The notes below the pieces were generated by a model that was not told the origin of the DNA, searched no databases, and saw nothing but the letters and a program-made list of their open reading frames with translations. Of a stretch of DNA of 64,000 nt, positions 44,450 to 53,574 are shown in pieces. The first letter of the stretch is position 1. Each line of letters starts with the position of its first letter. Both the position numbers and the translations under genes were made by a program. Source of the stretch: JAEUMD01 sp036768475 (GTDB lineage: Bacteria; Pseudomonadota; Alphaproteobacteria; Rhizobiales; Hyphomicrobiaceae); assembly GCA_036768475.1 (NCBI GenBank), contig DAIPMW010000004.1, positions 62,001-126,000 of the forward strand, given 5' to 3'.

Positions 44450-45820
44450 TCAGTGCGCCAGGCCGTACGGACGGCCACGTAAGGCCTGCGCCAAGCCGGG
44501 ATGGCCATAAGGACGTCCATAGACCGGCTCGGGCCAACCCGATCGCTTAGCATCCGTAGCCCGGTCGGGTGCGCGCGCCTTGCCCGCAAAGCTGGCGAGG
44601 GCAGCCCGCGTCGGGTCGGCGATCCACGCACCCAGTCCGATGAAGAAGAAGAAATACGCGTGCAGAACGTTCCAGTAATGGACCGTGACGCCGACCAGCG
44701 ACAACGCTATCAGCGACATCATCCAACCTATGGCTATCTTGTGCGCCTGCCCGTCGGTATGCCGGTGGCGACGTTTCATGACGTCGCGGCCAAGCAGGAT
44801 GATTGCCAGCGCGAGAAGCAGAAATGCTGGAATGCCCTGACGCATCGTCGTCACCAGCCAATAGGCATCGATCGTATCGGAGATCATCCACCACGGGCGC
44901 TCCCAGTCGTCCAGACCGATGCCCGTCCACGGACTGGCCCAAACGTTGAGCATGCCGTTCTCCCAGATCTGCATGCGGTAGAAGCCAGTCCACGGATCGA
45001 GTGTCATGCCTGTGGCGATAAAGGCGATGGGCGAGCGGCTGGAGAGCAGCGACATGCCGATGTATATGCCGGCGAGCGCGGCCAGTGACAGGCTCACGCG
45101 GCTCTTGATGGTGCGCGTCACGCGATCCCAGACCAGCATGCCGCCCTGCAGTGCGAGGCAGAGCATCGGTGCGGATGACAGGCCGAGAAATGTGGCGATC
45201 GCCATGATGGCCGCGTTGATCCGACGCTTTGCAGTGCGCCGCTCGGCAAACCAGAACAGCGCGAACAGCGCGGCGCAGAACGTGCCGTAGTGGATCGGGT
45301 GATCGAAGGTGCCATAGGCGCGGGTGAGACCAAGCCGCGTCTCCACACCGGTCGGGTGGTAATACCCGGTGATCTTGTACAGGAAGTCGTGGGTATAAAT
45401 CTGCCCCAGCAGCGTCTCGGGCAGGGCGAAGAGTGCGGCGGCAAGAACGGACAAGATAAAAGCGCGCATCGATGCGCGCAGTTGCTCGGTAGTGCGTACG
45501 AAGGCGCGTGCGACGAAGTAACCGCCGAGTGCCTCGAGAGCGAGCGAGCCGCCGTAGACGAAACCCTCAGCGCCCGCGTGATGGTAGTAAACTGCGACAG
45601 TCCAGACGCCGTACAGCATGAACAGAATGTCGAATGAACGAACGTGCTGATCGCGTGACGCGATGAGCTTGGCAAGCGCGAAAGGCAACAGGATGAGCAG
45701 CGCCAGACGGTGCGGCGGCAAGCGCAGCCCGGCGATATAGAGCGACAATTCCGTCGGGCACAGAAAGCTCAAGAGAATGAGCGCGACGGGTATCGGCACC
45801 TTGGACGTTGCTCGTGTCAT
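44450..45820 (-). CDS. O-antigen ligase/polymerase-like membrane protein (Wzy type)
   Basis: The product is 456 residues with about ten membrane helices and a large periplasmic loop holding HDFLYKITGYYHPTGVETRLGLTRAYGTFDHPIHYGTF. A second loop has WENGMLNVWASPWTGIGLDDWERP. This is the layout of Wzy or WaaL-like enzymes. Its place in the locus suggests polymerase activity. The cytoplasmic tail ends with two GRPYG units in about 25 residues, encoded by an inverted GGCCGTACGG stretch. The last membrane protein in the operon is 120 bases after the sugar transferase gene. Confidence 0.82.
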   Translation of the reverse strand: MTRATSKVPIPVALILLSFLCPTELSLYIAGLRLPPHRLALLILLPFALAKLIASRDQHVRSFDILFMLYGVWTVAVYYHHAGAEGFVYGGSLALEALGGYFVARAFVRTTEQLRASMRAFILSVLAAALFALPETLLGQIYTHDFLYKITGYYHPTGVETRLGLTRAYGTFDHPIHYGTFCAALFALFWFAERRTAKRRINAAIMAIATFLGLSSAPMLCLALQGGMLVWDRVTRTIKSRVSLSLAALAGIYIGMSLLSSRSPIAFIATGMTLDPWTGFYRMQIWENGMLNVWASPWTGIGLDDWERPWWMISDTIDAYWLVTTMRQGIPAFLLLALAIILLGRDVMKRRHRHTDGQAHKIAIGWMMSLIALSLVGVTVHYWNVLHAYFFFFIGLGAWIADPTRAALASFAGKARAPDRATDAKRSGWPEPVYGRPYGHPGLAQALRGRPYGLAH

Positions 45821-45940
45821 GGCTCAGCGGTTCCGGCTGCCTTTCCATTTTCTGGAGATTCGGGATGACCGGGAGGGTGTGCCGCCCCGGTCTGACCCTC
45901 GCCTCCCCCGGACATCGGTGAATGCCGGGAAACGTTTGTG

Positions 45941-47431
45941 TCAGTGGGCGTTCTTGCCCGTCAGAACGACGATGATCGTCCCGGCGATGATCTTGATGTC
46001 GAGCCACAACGACCAAGCGCGGACGTAAGCAATGTCCTGCTCGATGCGGTTCTTAATGCGGTCCGGCGTGTTTGTCTCGCCACGGAAACCCTTCACCTGT
46101 GCGAGCCCAGTGATTCCTGGCTTGACCTGGTGGCGGTTGGCGTACTCATCGAGCATCGAGCTGAACTGCTCGTCATGAACGAGCGCGTGCGGGCGCGGAC
46201 CGACGATGGACATTTCGCCCTTGAGTACGTTCCACAGCTGCGGCAATTCGTCGATGCTGGTGCGGCGGAGCAAGCGGCCCACCCGGGTGAGTCGATCATC
46301 GCCGACGGTAACCTGGCGGACCTGGTCGTCGTTATCGGTGACGGTGAGGGTGCGCAGCTTCAAGACATCGATGACCTGACGATTGAGACCGCGGCGGCGC
46401 TGGCGATAGATGACCGGACCTTTGCTCTCGAGCTTGATGGCGATCATCGCAATGACAAGGATCGGCAACGTGATGAGGAGTCCCGTGCCGGCGACGACGA
46501 TATCCTCGGCACGCTTGACCAGCGGCGCCCAATCGGCGAGCGGCTTGTCCTTCACGTCGATAAGTCCGACTTCGCCGATCTGCGACACGCGCAGCGCTTT
46601 GTTCGAAGGGATCAGGTCCGAAGAAATATGCGTGACGACGTGCACATTGCAGGGCGCCTGTTCGAGCTTGCGCACGATTGCCGAGATGCGGCCTTCGGCG
46701 GACTGTGGCAGCGCAATGATGATGTCGTCAACGTTGCCGGCGTAGGCCTCAGCCAGAAGCTTGTCGAGTTTGCCGGCGACTTCCAGGCCCTCCGGGTTGA
46801 TGCGATCATCGTCGATACGGTCGTCGTAGACGCCAACGAAGGTAACGTCCGATTCACTTGCCTTGAGATGGTCGTGGACGCGTCGGGAAACAGTACCGGC
46901 ACCGAAGACGGCAACCGATCTGCGGAAGCGCCCGGCGGCCGATATGCTCGCAAGGACCGCATGGGCGATGCCGCGGTTGCTCAAAATCATGGTGAAACTG
47001 GCCGACACCCAGGAGACGAAACAGACGGTGATGTGCCAATGAATTGGCAGAACGGGCAGTACTAAGCCGATGACGGCTGCAGCGCCAATGGCTACGCCTC
47101 CCAACAAATGCCACGGGTTGTTCGGCAGGTCGTGCATCCTATCGATGTCGTACATGCCGGCGTTGCGTAACCAGAGATGGGAGATGAAGCCGCCGATAAT
47201 TCCCGATTGGGCGACGATCGCCCAATTGATCGGCACCCCGCCGAAATAGTCGTAGATGAATGCAGGTAGCAGCGCACCCAGTGCGACGGCCACGATGTCG
47301 CCCAAGGCAACGATGTCCATTGCAACCGTTCGTGATGAGCGACGCGGGTGGGTCATCGACGGCATGGATGAGGCGCCGGCGATTGATGCAGCCGGTTCGT
47401 GCGTCTTGGCTGCGGTTGCGGATGTGTCCAT
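45941..47431 (-). CDS. Initiating sugar transferase (polyprenyl glycosylphosphotransferase)
   Basis: The product is 496 residues. The N-terminal part has about four membrane helices and a CoA-binding-like/Rossmann domain (VAVFGAGTVSRRVHDHLKASE). The C-terminal catalytic domain reads KRAEDIVVAGTGLLITLPILVI, GPVIYRQRRRGLNRQ, LRRTSIDELPQLWNVLKGEMSIVGPRP and YANRHQVKPGITGLAQV, the signature of WcaJ/PssY/WbaP-type enzymes. It loads the first hexose-1-phosphate on undecaprenyl phosphate. Length and domain order fit the undecaprenyl-phosphate glucose phosphotransferase type. Confidence 0.94.
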   Translation of the reverse strand: MDTSATAAKTHEPAASIAGASSMPSMTHPRRSSRTVAMDIVALGDIVAVALGALLPAFIYDYFGGVPINWAIVAQSGIIGGFISHLWLRNAGMYDIDRMHDLPNNPWHLLGGVAIGAAAVIGLVLPVLPIHWHITVCFVSWVSASFTMILSNRGIAHAVLASISAAGRFRRSVAVFGAGTVSRRVHDHLKASESDVTFVGVYDDRIDDDRINPEGLEVAGKLDKLLAEAYAGNVDDIIIALPQSAEGRISAIVRKLEQAPCNVHVVTHISSDLIPSNKALRVSQIGEVGLIDVKDKPLADWAPLVKRAEDIVVAGTGLLITLPILVIAMIAIKLESKGPVIYRQRRRGLNRQVIDVLKLRTLTVTDNDDQVRQVTVGDDRLTRVGRLLRRTSIDELPQLWNVLKGEMSIVGPRPHALVHDEQFSSMLDEYANRHQVKPGITGLAQVKGFRGETNTPDRIKNRIEQDIAYVRAWSLWLDIKIIAGTIIVVLTGKNAH

Positions 47432-47542
47432 GCTTTTCTGCCTTGGCCGTACGCGGCACTGATGCGGAAGCTCTGTTTTGATCTGCTCGGTTGGGGAGGG
47501 ATGAGGCCGGATCGCCTTTGGGACGTTTGTATCGAGGGGCGC

Positions 47543-49819
47543 TTATGCCGCCTCTCTTCGGGGCGGCGCCTGCGATGGCCAGGCGCGTCGCAGTTCCGGG
47601 AATCCGCCGTGCTGGTCGGCCAGGATGTCGTCATCGACCTGATTTACAACCACACCGACGAGCTTGCTCTGGTTGAAGCCCAGGCTCGAGAGGGCGCGGC
47701 GGGCGAGCTGCTTTGGTGTGCGGCGCCAGGACATGACAAAGACGATCTGATCGGCGTGGTCGGCAAGAACCCGGCCATCGATCACCGGCAGCAGCGGTGG
47801 AGCATCGACCACGACTAGGTCGAACTGCGTCTTGAGGCGTTGCAGCGTGTGCGCGGTAGCGCGCGATGACAGTATCTCTGCCGCGGCCAGGGTCGTCGGA
47901 GCGGGACCGATCGCAGGCAGGAAGTTCAAGCCCGTCGATGCATCGCGGAGAATCAGGGTCTCGGGTGCAAACCCGTTTGCGATCGCATCGGCAAGGCCAT
48001 GACGGCGGGTGGGAGTCAATTCGCGCGTCAGGTTCGCGCGGCGCAGATCGCCATCAAGCAGCAGAACGCGAGCGCCGGTGAGGGCGTAATGGAGTGCAAG
48101 GTTCGATGCGACTACGCTGCCGCCTTCTCCCGGCAGTGCGGTCGCAACCTGGACGATGCGCGGGCCATCGTAGGCGCGCCGGACATCGACCTCGCGACGC
48201 AGTGCGCGAATTGCTTCAGCGAATGTTCCCGTGGGCTCGGCCACCATGATGCGCATTTCCTGCAGCGCGGCCTTGGGCCGATCATCGTGTGCAGCGGTCG
48301 GCAGAGAGGCTAAGTGCGCAAGCTCGAAGACGCGCTCGACGTCCTCGGGGCGGCCAATGCCAAAGGTAAGGAACTCGAGGAACACGGCGACCATCAGGCC
48401 GAATGCGCCGCCGCCAAGAGTTGCGAGGATCACAAGCTGCTTGCGCTTGGGCGCGGCCGGGAACAACGGAGCGTCGGCCTGTTCGACGATGCGGGCGTCG
48501 GGCAGTTGCAGGCTCTGTGTTTCAACCGTCTGCTTGTAGCGGGTGAGCAGCGCCTCATAGAGCGCCCTCGTCGTGTCGGCTTCGCGCTGCAATTCCTTGA
48601 GCCTGACGCCGGCGGTTTTGGAAAGCGTATCGTCGCCCTTCAACGCCTTGAGGCTTTCGTTGAGCTCGCGTTCACGCCGCTCGGCGACCTGCAACTCGTT
48701 GCGCAGATTCGAAACCAGCCGTCTGATTTCGGTGTCGAGTTGGGCGCGGGCGTCGGCCACTTCGGCCTGAACCTTTTGCATCTCGGGATGACGCGCCCCG
48801 TAGCGTGTTGCCAGCTCCGCCTGGCGTCCGGTGGCTTTCGCAAGCTGTTCCTTGAGGAGGCGGATCGTATGGCTCTGCAAGACGTCAGCGATATCACCGA
48901 AGTCGCTGCCGCTATTGGCAAGACGCTGGGCGAGATCGAACTTGGCGCGAGCCTCGGCCGTGGTGTTGCGGGCCATGACGGTCTGCTCCATCAATCGCGC
49001 AAGCTGCTTTTCGCCGAGAATCTGACCCTCGGAATCGAAGATGTCATTATCGGCCTTGAACTGGGCAACGCGACCTTCAGCTTCTGTAACGTCGGCACGC
49101 AGGCTCGTAAGCTTCTCTTCGAGCAGCTTGGCGGCGTGGTCGTTGACCTCATGCTTCTGCCGGAGCTGTTCGGCCAGGTAGACTTCCGCAATCGTGTTGG
49201 CGATCCTGGCAGCTTTCACGGCTGTCTCCGCGGAAAAGCGGATGTCGATCAGCAGAGTCTTGCGGATGCGTGTGACCCTCAGCCGCTCGGCGAACGCGAC
49301 GGCGACTTCGTCGGGCGCCGGGCGTGTCTGGCCGGGCTGGTCGGGGCCGAGCATGCCGGTTAGCGGGTCGACATTGACGGTTGGCCCGAGGGCGGATGGC
49401 GGTGGTGTGGGATGCGGCAATTCGGGTTCGCGCAGACCCAGCTTGGTCAAGGTTTGTGCCAAAAGCGGGGGGCGGGAAAACTCGGGATCCTCGCGCAGTT
49501 TGAGGATGTCGATGACTTTGAGCGCAATGAGGCGCGACGCGATAATCTCGACCTCGCTGTCGACGGTCGGAGCATCGGCCTTCAGCTCGGAAAGCACGCC
49601 TTCGAGATTGGAAATCGATTTTTTGCGCGGGTCGATCTGTACTACAGCTGATGCATCGTAGCGGTTGGGCAGCGAGAGCGCGAAGAGCGACGCCAGCACA
49701 GCTGCAACGATGGGCATCACGATGACGATCCTGAGGCGCCTCAGGACGGCGGAAAGGATGCGATCGACGCTGAAGGCGCCGCCACCACTTTCCTGATTAT
49801 TGGGATGGGTATCGCTCAT
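47543..49819 (-). CDS. Wzc-like polysaccharide co-polymerase with degenerate kinase domain
   Basis: The product is 758 residues. Chain-length determinant domain at about 15-200 with a first membrane helix (VIVMPIVAAVLASLFALSL), a long coiled-coil region to about 440, a second helix at about 462-486, and a BY-kinase-like P-loop domain at 530-740. Walker A should be PGEGKS, but at 563-568 the sequence is PGEGGS (GGC GGC AGC): the lysine is Gly567. Walker A' is LLLDGDLRR (586-594) and Walker B is VVVDAPP (669-675). The C-terminal tail is GFPELRRAWPSQAPPRREAA and has no Tyr. It likely controls chain length and export without tyrosine autophosphorylation, or binds nucleotide differently. Confidence 0.92.
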   Translation of the reverse strand: MSDTHPNNQESGGGAFSVDRILSAVLRRLRIVIVMPIVAAVLASLFALSLPNRYDASAVVQIDPRKKSISNLEGVLSELKADAPTVDSEVEIIASRLIALKVIDILKLREDPEFSRPPLLAQTLTKLGLREPELPHPTPPPSALGPTVNVDPLTGMLGPDQPGQTRPAPDEVAVAFAERLRVTRIRKTLLIDIRFSAETAVKAARIANTIAEVYLAEQLRQKHEVNDHAAKLLEEKLTSLRADVTEAEGRVAQFKADNDIFDSEGQILGEKQLARLMEQTVMARNTTAEARAKFDLAQRLANSGSDFGDIADVLQSHTIRLLKEQLAKATGRQAELATRYGARHPEMQKVQAEVADARAQLDTEIRRLVSNLRNELQVAERRERELNESLKALKGDDTLSKTAGVRLKELQREADTTRALYEALLTRYKQTVETQSLQLPDARIVEQADAPLFPAAPKRKQLVILATLGGGAFGLMVAVFLEFLTFGIGRPEDVERVFELAHLASLPTAAHDDRPKAALQEMRIMVAEPTGTFAEAIRALRREVDVRRAYDGPRIVQVATALPGEGGSVVASNLALHYALTGARVLLLDGDLRRANLTRELTPTRRHGLADAIANGFAPETLILRDASTGLNFLPAIGPAPTTLAAAEILSSRATAHTLQRLKTQFDLVVVDAPPLLPVIDGRVLADHADQIVFVMSWRRTPKQLARRALSSLGFNQSKLVGVVVNQVDDDILADQHGGFPELRRAWPSQAPPRREAA

Positions 49820-49825
49820 GCCGCC

Positions 49826-51184
49826 TCAGAACCTCAACTTTGCGCCAACGGTGACGCGGTTGCGGGACATGTCGAACGCAGTTTCAGTCGACTCGCGCAC
49901 GCTGTGTTCGTAGCCGAGGCTCAGTAGCCAAGCCTTGTTCATGTGATAGTCGAGGCCGATGCGGCCGGTGATCGTCTGGTCGCGGCGTGCAACGCCGACG
50001 AACTCCGCGTCGGCATATTCCAACCCGAAATTCATCACGACGTTGTGCCAGATCTCATATTCGAGGCGGCCGAGCAGGCGGGTTTCGATGCGCCCGGCAT
50101 CCTGCACTGCATCGGCAGCGATGATCTGGCGCGTCGCTATGCCTGTGAACGTCAGGTATTCGGTCGGCAGCCACTGAACCTGGGCCTCGAGAATACCGGT
50201 CGAGACGTCCTCGATGGTGTCCTGCTCGAAATCGCGGAAGCCGTAGCCGGCGAGAAGGCGCCAGCGCAGAAGGGGCGAGGTTTCGAAGGCGAGCCCGGCC
50301 ATGGCTTCGTAGCCGTAGGCGTCGCGGTCATAAAGGTCGTTGCCGCGGTTGAGGTCACGCAAGGCGCGGATCTTGCCGACGAATTCGAAGCCGGGCGAGA
50401 ACCGGTAACCGAAGCGCAATGCGGTCGAGAACTGGTTGGTGTTGCGGTAGTCCTGGTCGAGGCTGTCGCCATTGAGCGCGCGTACGTCCGCATAGTCCCA
50501 CCGCTCGAATGTCGCCATCAGCGTGCCGTAGAGGCGGCCGACATCGCGCGTGATGCCGACGCTCGCACGGTTGTGGTAGACCGGAATTGGTTCGCTGGCA
50601 GTAAGCGGCGTAGAGATCTCGCCACGCTCCTCATGCTCCAGCGCAGAAAGGATGCTGGCCGAAAGGGTATGAGCGTGATCGAAATGCAGTGCGCCATCGA
50701 GCTTGGCACGGACGTTGGCGTAGTCCTGGCTGGTGTTCTCCAGATAGTTGACGATCTTGCCGTCAAGCGACATGTCGAGAACGTGGCGCGGTAGCCGTGA
50801 CTGGAACTTTATGCCGGGCGTGATCTCGCTGCGCCAATCAGATTCCTTGTCGAGATCGGAACGGTAGATGTTGTCGTCGAACACGACGGTCGCCCCCACC
50901 GAGGGAAAGATCGTATAGTTCCCGGCGCGCAGGCCATCGGGCTTGGCATAGATGCGGTCGCGATCGCTGACGCGCTCGGCGCCGTAAGTCTTGATGTTGT
51001 CGTAGTCTTTGAGACGCTCGCGGCTGGCGATGGTCTCGGTGATAAGGCCATCGGTTCCATCGATATCCAATGCGAGCGCGGCACTGGCGTGCAGGACGTA
51101 GAACGCACACGCAGTCGCAATGCCGACGATGACGCCGCGGCGGCGTCTCGGGATCGCTGGCTTCATGTGCATTCGCGTTGTCAT
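49826..51184 (-). CDS. Outer-membrane beta-barrel protein, BBP2-like
   Basis: The product is 452 residues with a basic N terminus (MKPAIPRRRRG), a hydrophobic segment and a signal cleavage near ALA-L. The mature part has YTIFPSVGATVVFDDNIYRSDLDKESDWRSEITPGI, the start typical of the putative beta-barrel porin 2 family. Strands follow to the end RNRVTVGAKLRF. Such barrels occur in EPS loci with Wza and Wzc homologues and may pass the polymer through the outer membrane. It begins 61 bases after the lipoprotein gene and ends 6 bases before the Wzc-like gene. The start is one of three close Met codons. Confidence 0.85.
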   Translation of the reverse strand: MTTRMHMKPAIPRRRRGVIVGIATACAFYVLHASAALALDIDGTDGLITETIASRERLKDYDNIKTYGAERVSDRDRIYAKPDGLRAGNYTIFPSVGATVVFDDNIYRSDLDKESDWRSEITPGIKFQSRLPRHVLDMSLDGKIVNYLENTSQDYANVRAKLDGALHFDHAHTLSASILSALEHEERGEISTPLTASEPIPVYHNRASVGITRDVGRLYGTLMATFERWDYADVRALNGDSLDQDYRNTNQFSTALRFGYRFSPGFEFVGKIRALRDLNRGNDLYDRDAYGYEAMAGLAFETSPLLRWRLLAGYGFRDFEQDTIEDVSTGILEAQVQWLPTEYLTFTGIATRQIIAADAVQDAGRIETRLLGRLEYEIWHNVVMNFGLEYADAEFVGVARRDQTITGRIGLDYHMNKAWLLSLGYEHSVRESTETAFDMSRNRVTVGAKLRF

Positions 51185-51245
51185 TATGCGGGTTTCGTAT
51201 TTTGAACCGGGCTGGCCGCTACTATCTTTGTGGTTTGTCGCTGCG

Positions 51246-51839
51246 TCAGAAGAAGCGCTCCAGGATGCGGATGTTGTCGCCGGGCAAGATTGCGAATGTG
51301 CCATTCATCGGCACCTGCATTTCGCCTGCTCCTTCCCGGAAGACAGCGACGTAGCTCTGATTGGCGCGGTAGGTGTAGCCTCCTGCGAGCGCAATGGCGT
51401 CGCGCAGACGCAGGCCGGACTTAAAGGCAAATTCGCCGCCGCTCTTGACCTCGCCGTGAACGTAGATCGGTCGGTAATTGAGGACGTCGACAGTGACGCG
51501 CGGATTTTTCAGGTATCCATCGGCGAGCTTTCGGCGGACCGCTTCACGAAAATCGGCAATGGGCCGATTGGCTGCGGGCACTTCACCGATGAGGGGAATC
51601 GAGACCTGGCCAAGGGCGTTGACTTCGAACTGACCGGACAGGTTTTCTTCGCCGAAGACGACGATCTTGAGCTTGTCGCCGACGCCAAGGCGATATGTGC
51701 GCTGGATGTCGGGGCTGGCGGTCGCGTAGCTTGGTGCGGGAATTTCAGGGCTGTTTGCGCATGCGGACGCCAGAAGCCCGGTCGCGGCGACGAGGACGCA
51801 GGCAAGCGCGACCTTCGATTTTCTGATGCACTCAACCAT
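51246..51839 (-). CDS. Polysaccharide export lipoprotein, Wza-like
   Basis: The product is 197 residues with a lipobox LLASA-C27. The Poly_export domain is YRLGVGDKLKIVVFGEENLSGQFEVNALGQVSIPLIGEVPAA, then VDVLNYRPIYVHGEVKSGGEFAF, a SLBB domain with AGGYTYRANQ and ILPGDNIRILERFF. It lacks the C-terminal outer-membrane helix of E. coli Wza, so the neighbouring beta barrel may serve as the outer-membrane part. ATG 51839 is chosen since it gives a compact lipoprotein signal. It is the first gene of the operon. Confidence 0.92.
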   Translation of the reverse strand: MVECIRKSKVALACVLVAATGLLASACANSPEIPAPSYATASPDIQRTYRLGVGDKLKIVVFGEENLSGQFEVNALGQVSIPLIGEVPAANRPIADFREAVRRKLADGYLKNPRVTVDVLNYRPIYVHGEVKSGGEFAFKSGLRLRDAIALAGGYTYRANQSYVAVFREGAGEMQVPMNGTFAILPGDNIRILERFF

Positions 51840-51893
51840 GACTACCTGCGAACGCAACTGAACAAAAAACAGATCGAAAACGACTCCGACCAA

Positions 51894-52115
51894 AATCGTA
51901 TAGCTCGCAATAGGCTAAATTTCGGTTTAACTAGAACTCGCCATTTTTATTTAATGACGGTTTATTCTTCTTAATTAAATCTTTCGCATTGTTTTGAAAT
52001 TGTCCTTGCCGATGTTTTTTCACAAACGACGAAACATTTAGACGTCTCATTAAAAAGAACAGATTAGGCTGCGACGTACGGTTAATTAAATCAGCCCGAT
52101 TGATGCAGGTGCCCA
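51894..52115. promoter_or_regulatory. AT-rich control region of the polysaccharide locus
   Basis: The 222-base gap between the Wza-like gene (minus) and the methyltransferase gene (plus) is the most AT-rich stretch I noticed in the window. An 11-base direct repeat TTAATTAAATC occurs at 51971-51981 and at 52082-52092, the second just before the methyltransferase start. Promoters for both directions are expected. The repeats could be binding sites for a regulator; AT-rich EPS promoters in Rhizobiales are often bound by MucR/Ros-type proteins, which is inference here. Confidence 0.5.
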
Positions 52116-52799
52116 GTGACCAGCAAGAGTATTTCCGGCGTTCCGGATTTTGCCGCAGGCTATGAAAAAAAGGCGCGCGGCTATTTCGATCGTGCGCGTG
52201 TCGACTATGTGCATCGCCTGCCGCTGGATCCGACGGCGTCGGTACTCGAAATCGGTTGCGGGACGGGTGCCACGGGTGCGCTCGCCCTGAAGCGGGGACG
52301 CGCTGGACGCTATGTCGGCGTGGAGCTGTTTGAGAGCGCGGCGGAGGCGGCGCGCGAGGTTCTGTCCGAGGTCGTGGTCGGGGACGTGGAGCAATTGGAG
52401 TTCGATTGGCAACCCGCGGCATTCGATGCGCTGATCCTGTCGGAAGTCCTGGAGCACCTGCGCGAACCGTGGGGCGTGCTCCACAAGCTGTCGAGGTTCG
52501 TGCGTCCTGGCGGACTGGTGCTGGCGAGCTCACCCAACGTTGCGCATTGGCGTGTTATCCGGGAACTCGTGCTGGGGCGTTTCCCCCTTGCCGACAAGGG
52601 TGTCTTCGACCGAACCCACATGCGCTGGTTCACGCCCGAAAGCTTCGTTGCGATGTTCAACGAGGCCGGCTTCACGGTCGATCGCATGCGGCCGGTCGCG
52701 CCATTCTCGCCGAAGCCCCGTGCCTTCTCGATGCTGACGGGTCATCGCTGGGATCATCTGTTCATGACGCAGATCTCGATCGAGGGGCATCGCCGCTGA
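52116..52799 (+). CDS. Class I SAM-dependent methyltransferase
   Basis: The product is 227 residues with the Rossmann methyltransferase motifs: I is VLEIGCGTGATGAL (about 43-56), II/acidic VGVELFESAAEAA, and ILSEVLEHLREPWGVLHKLSRFVRPGGLVLASSPNVAHW, typical of the Methyltransf_11/23 group. It starts at GTG 52116. Placed divergently from the export operon with a shared control region, it may methylate the polysaccharide or its lipid intermediate. Confidence 0.88.
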   Translation: MTSKSISGVPDFAAGYEKKARGYFDRARVDYVHRLPLDPTASVLEIGCGTGATGALALKRGRAGRYVGVELFESAAEAAREVLSEVVVGDVEQLEFDWQPAAFDALILSEVLEHLREPWGVLHKLSRFVRPGGLVLASSPNVAHWRVIRELVLGRFPLADKGVFDRTHMRWFTPESFVAMFNEAGFTVDRMRPVAPFSPKPRAFSMLTGHRWDHLFMTQISIEGHRR

Positions 52800-52944
52800 A
52801 GACAGCAGGCTCCAGCGATCGCTTGGCCGCCTGAGCAGTGCGCGTCAGGCGACATACAACACTCATCCGGTGCCGCGTTGGTGACCCAATGCGTGGGCCG
52901 GCGGCTCTCATTGTGCCCGCTGCTTATCCGTAGTCGATCGCCTT

Positions 52945-53334
52945 TCAGAGCAGCGTGATGTGGGCCGTGCCCAATTTTAGGTCGTATGCGCAACGCGCGG
53001 CGGGGGCAGCCGCTTCAAGTACGATATAGGGGTAGGTGTAGCGCATCGCCCATGCGGCGTGGTCCACCTCCCAGATTGGCACGGACATATCCCGGTTTCC
53101 GATTTCCAGGTGCGCACCCACAGGGGCCGCGAAAGCCGCAGCGATGCGCTGACGCGACGACTGGCCCAGACTACCCGCGTTTGCTGGCAACGATGCACTG
53201 CGGCATGTGGCGATGGCCACGGACCGGTAGGCGTGCAGCAGGGCCTCCTCGGTCGCAGACCGGTATAGCTGCTCCTGAGTCCAGATCTTCGCGCCTGCGA
53301 GAAGCGCCAGGGACACTGCTATAAATCTCATCAT
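52945..53334 (-). CDS. Small exported hypothetical protein
   Basis: The product is 129 residues with a signal-like N terminus (MMRFIAVSLALLAGAKIWT). The rest has two cysteines (ATCRSASLP and ARCAYDLK) which could pair, and strands such as APVGAHLEIGNRDMSVPIWEV and YTYPYIVLEA. I do not recognise a family. It lies alone between the methyltransferase and hydroxypyruvate reductase genes. The start may be the second Met. Confidence 0.6.
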   Translation of the reverse strand: MMRFIAVSLALLAGAKIWTQEQLYRSATEEALLHAYRSVAIATCRSASLPANAGSLGQSSRQRIAAAFAAPVGAHLEIGNRDMSVPIWEVDHAAWAMRYTYPYIVLEAAAPAARCAYDLKLGTAHITLL

Positions 53335-53574
53335 GGAGCGGTCTCCAGACGGCGATGCGGCGGGGCGAGCTCGTGACGGCCCCTGGTGGTCGCGGGACTT
53401 TGGTGGGGCCGGGGCGGAACGATCGCGGCATCAGATCAAGGCTAAACAGGGAGGGTAAATAAAGCGTTGGACGCTGTGCCGCGGTGGATTTGCTTGTCAT
53501 GTGCGGATGGTTGCGGCAAAAGCGGAGGCCACGGCCCTAGAACAAAAGTCGATGTCTGGGAGGACATGGAACAA

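Noticed and set aside
45938..47065. A 375-codon plus-strand frame opposite the sugar transferase gene
   Set aside because: It is antisense to a gene with full catalytic signatures and has no start signal; Asp/Arg/Val-rich composition is typical of a shadow.
48314..49363. A 349-codon plus-strand frame opposite the Wzc-like gene
   Set aside because: It is a shadow of the coiled-coil coding region; no recognisable domain or ribosome binding site.
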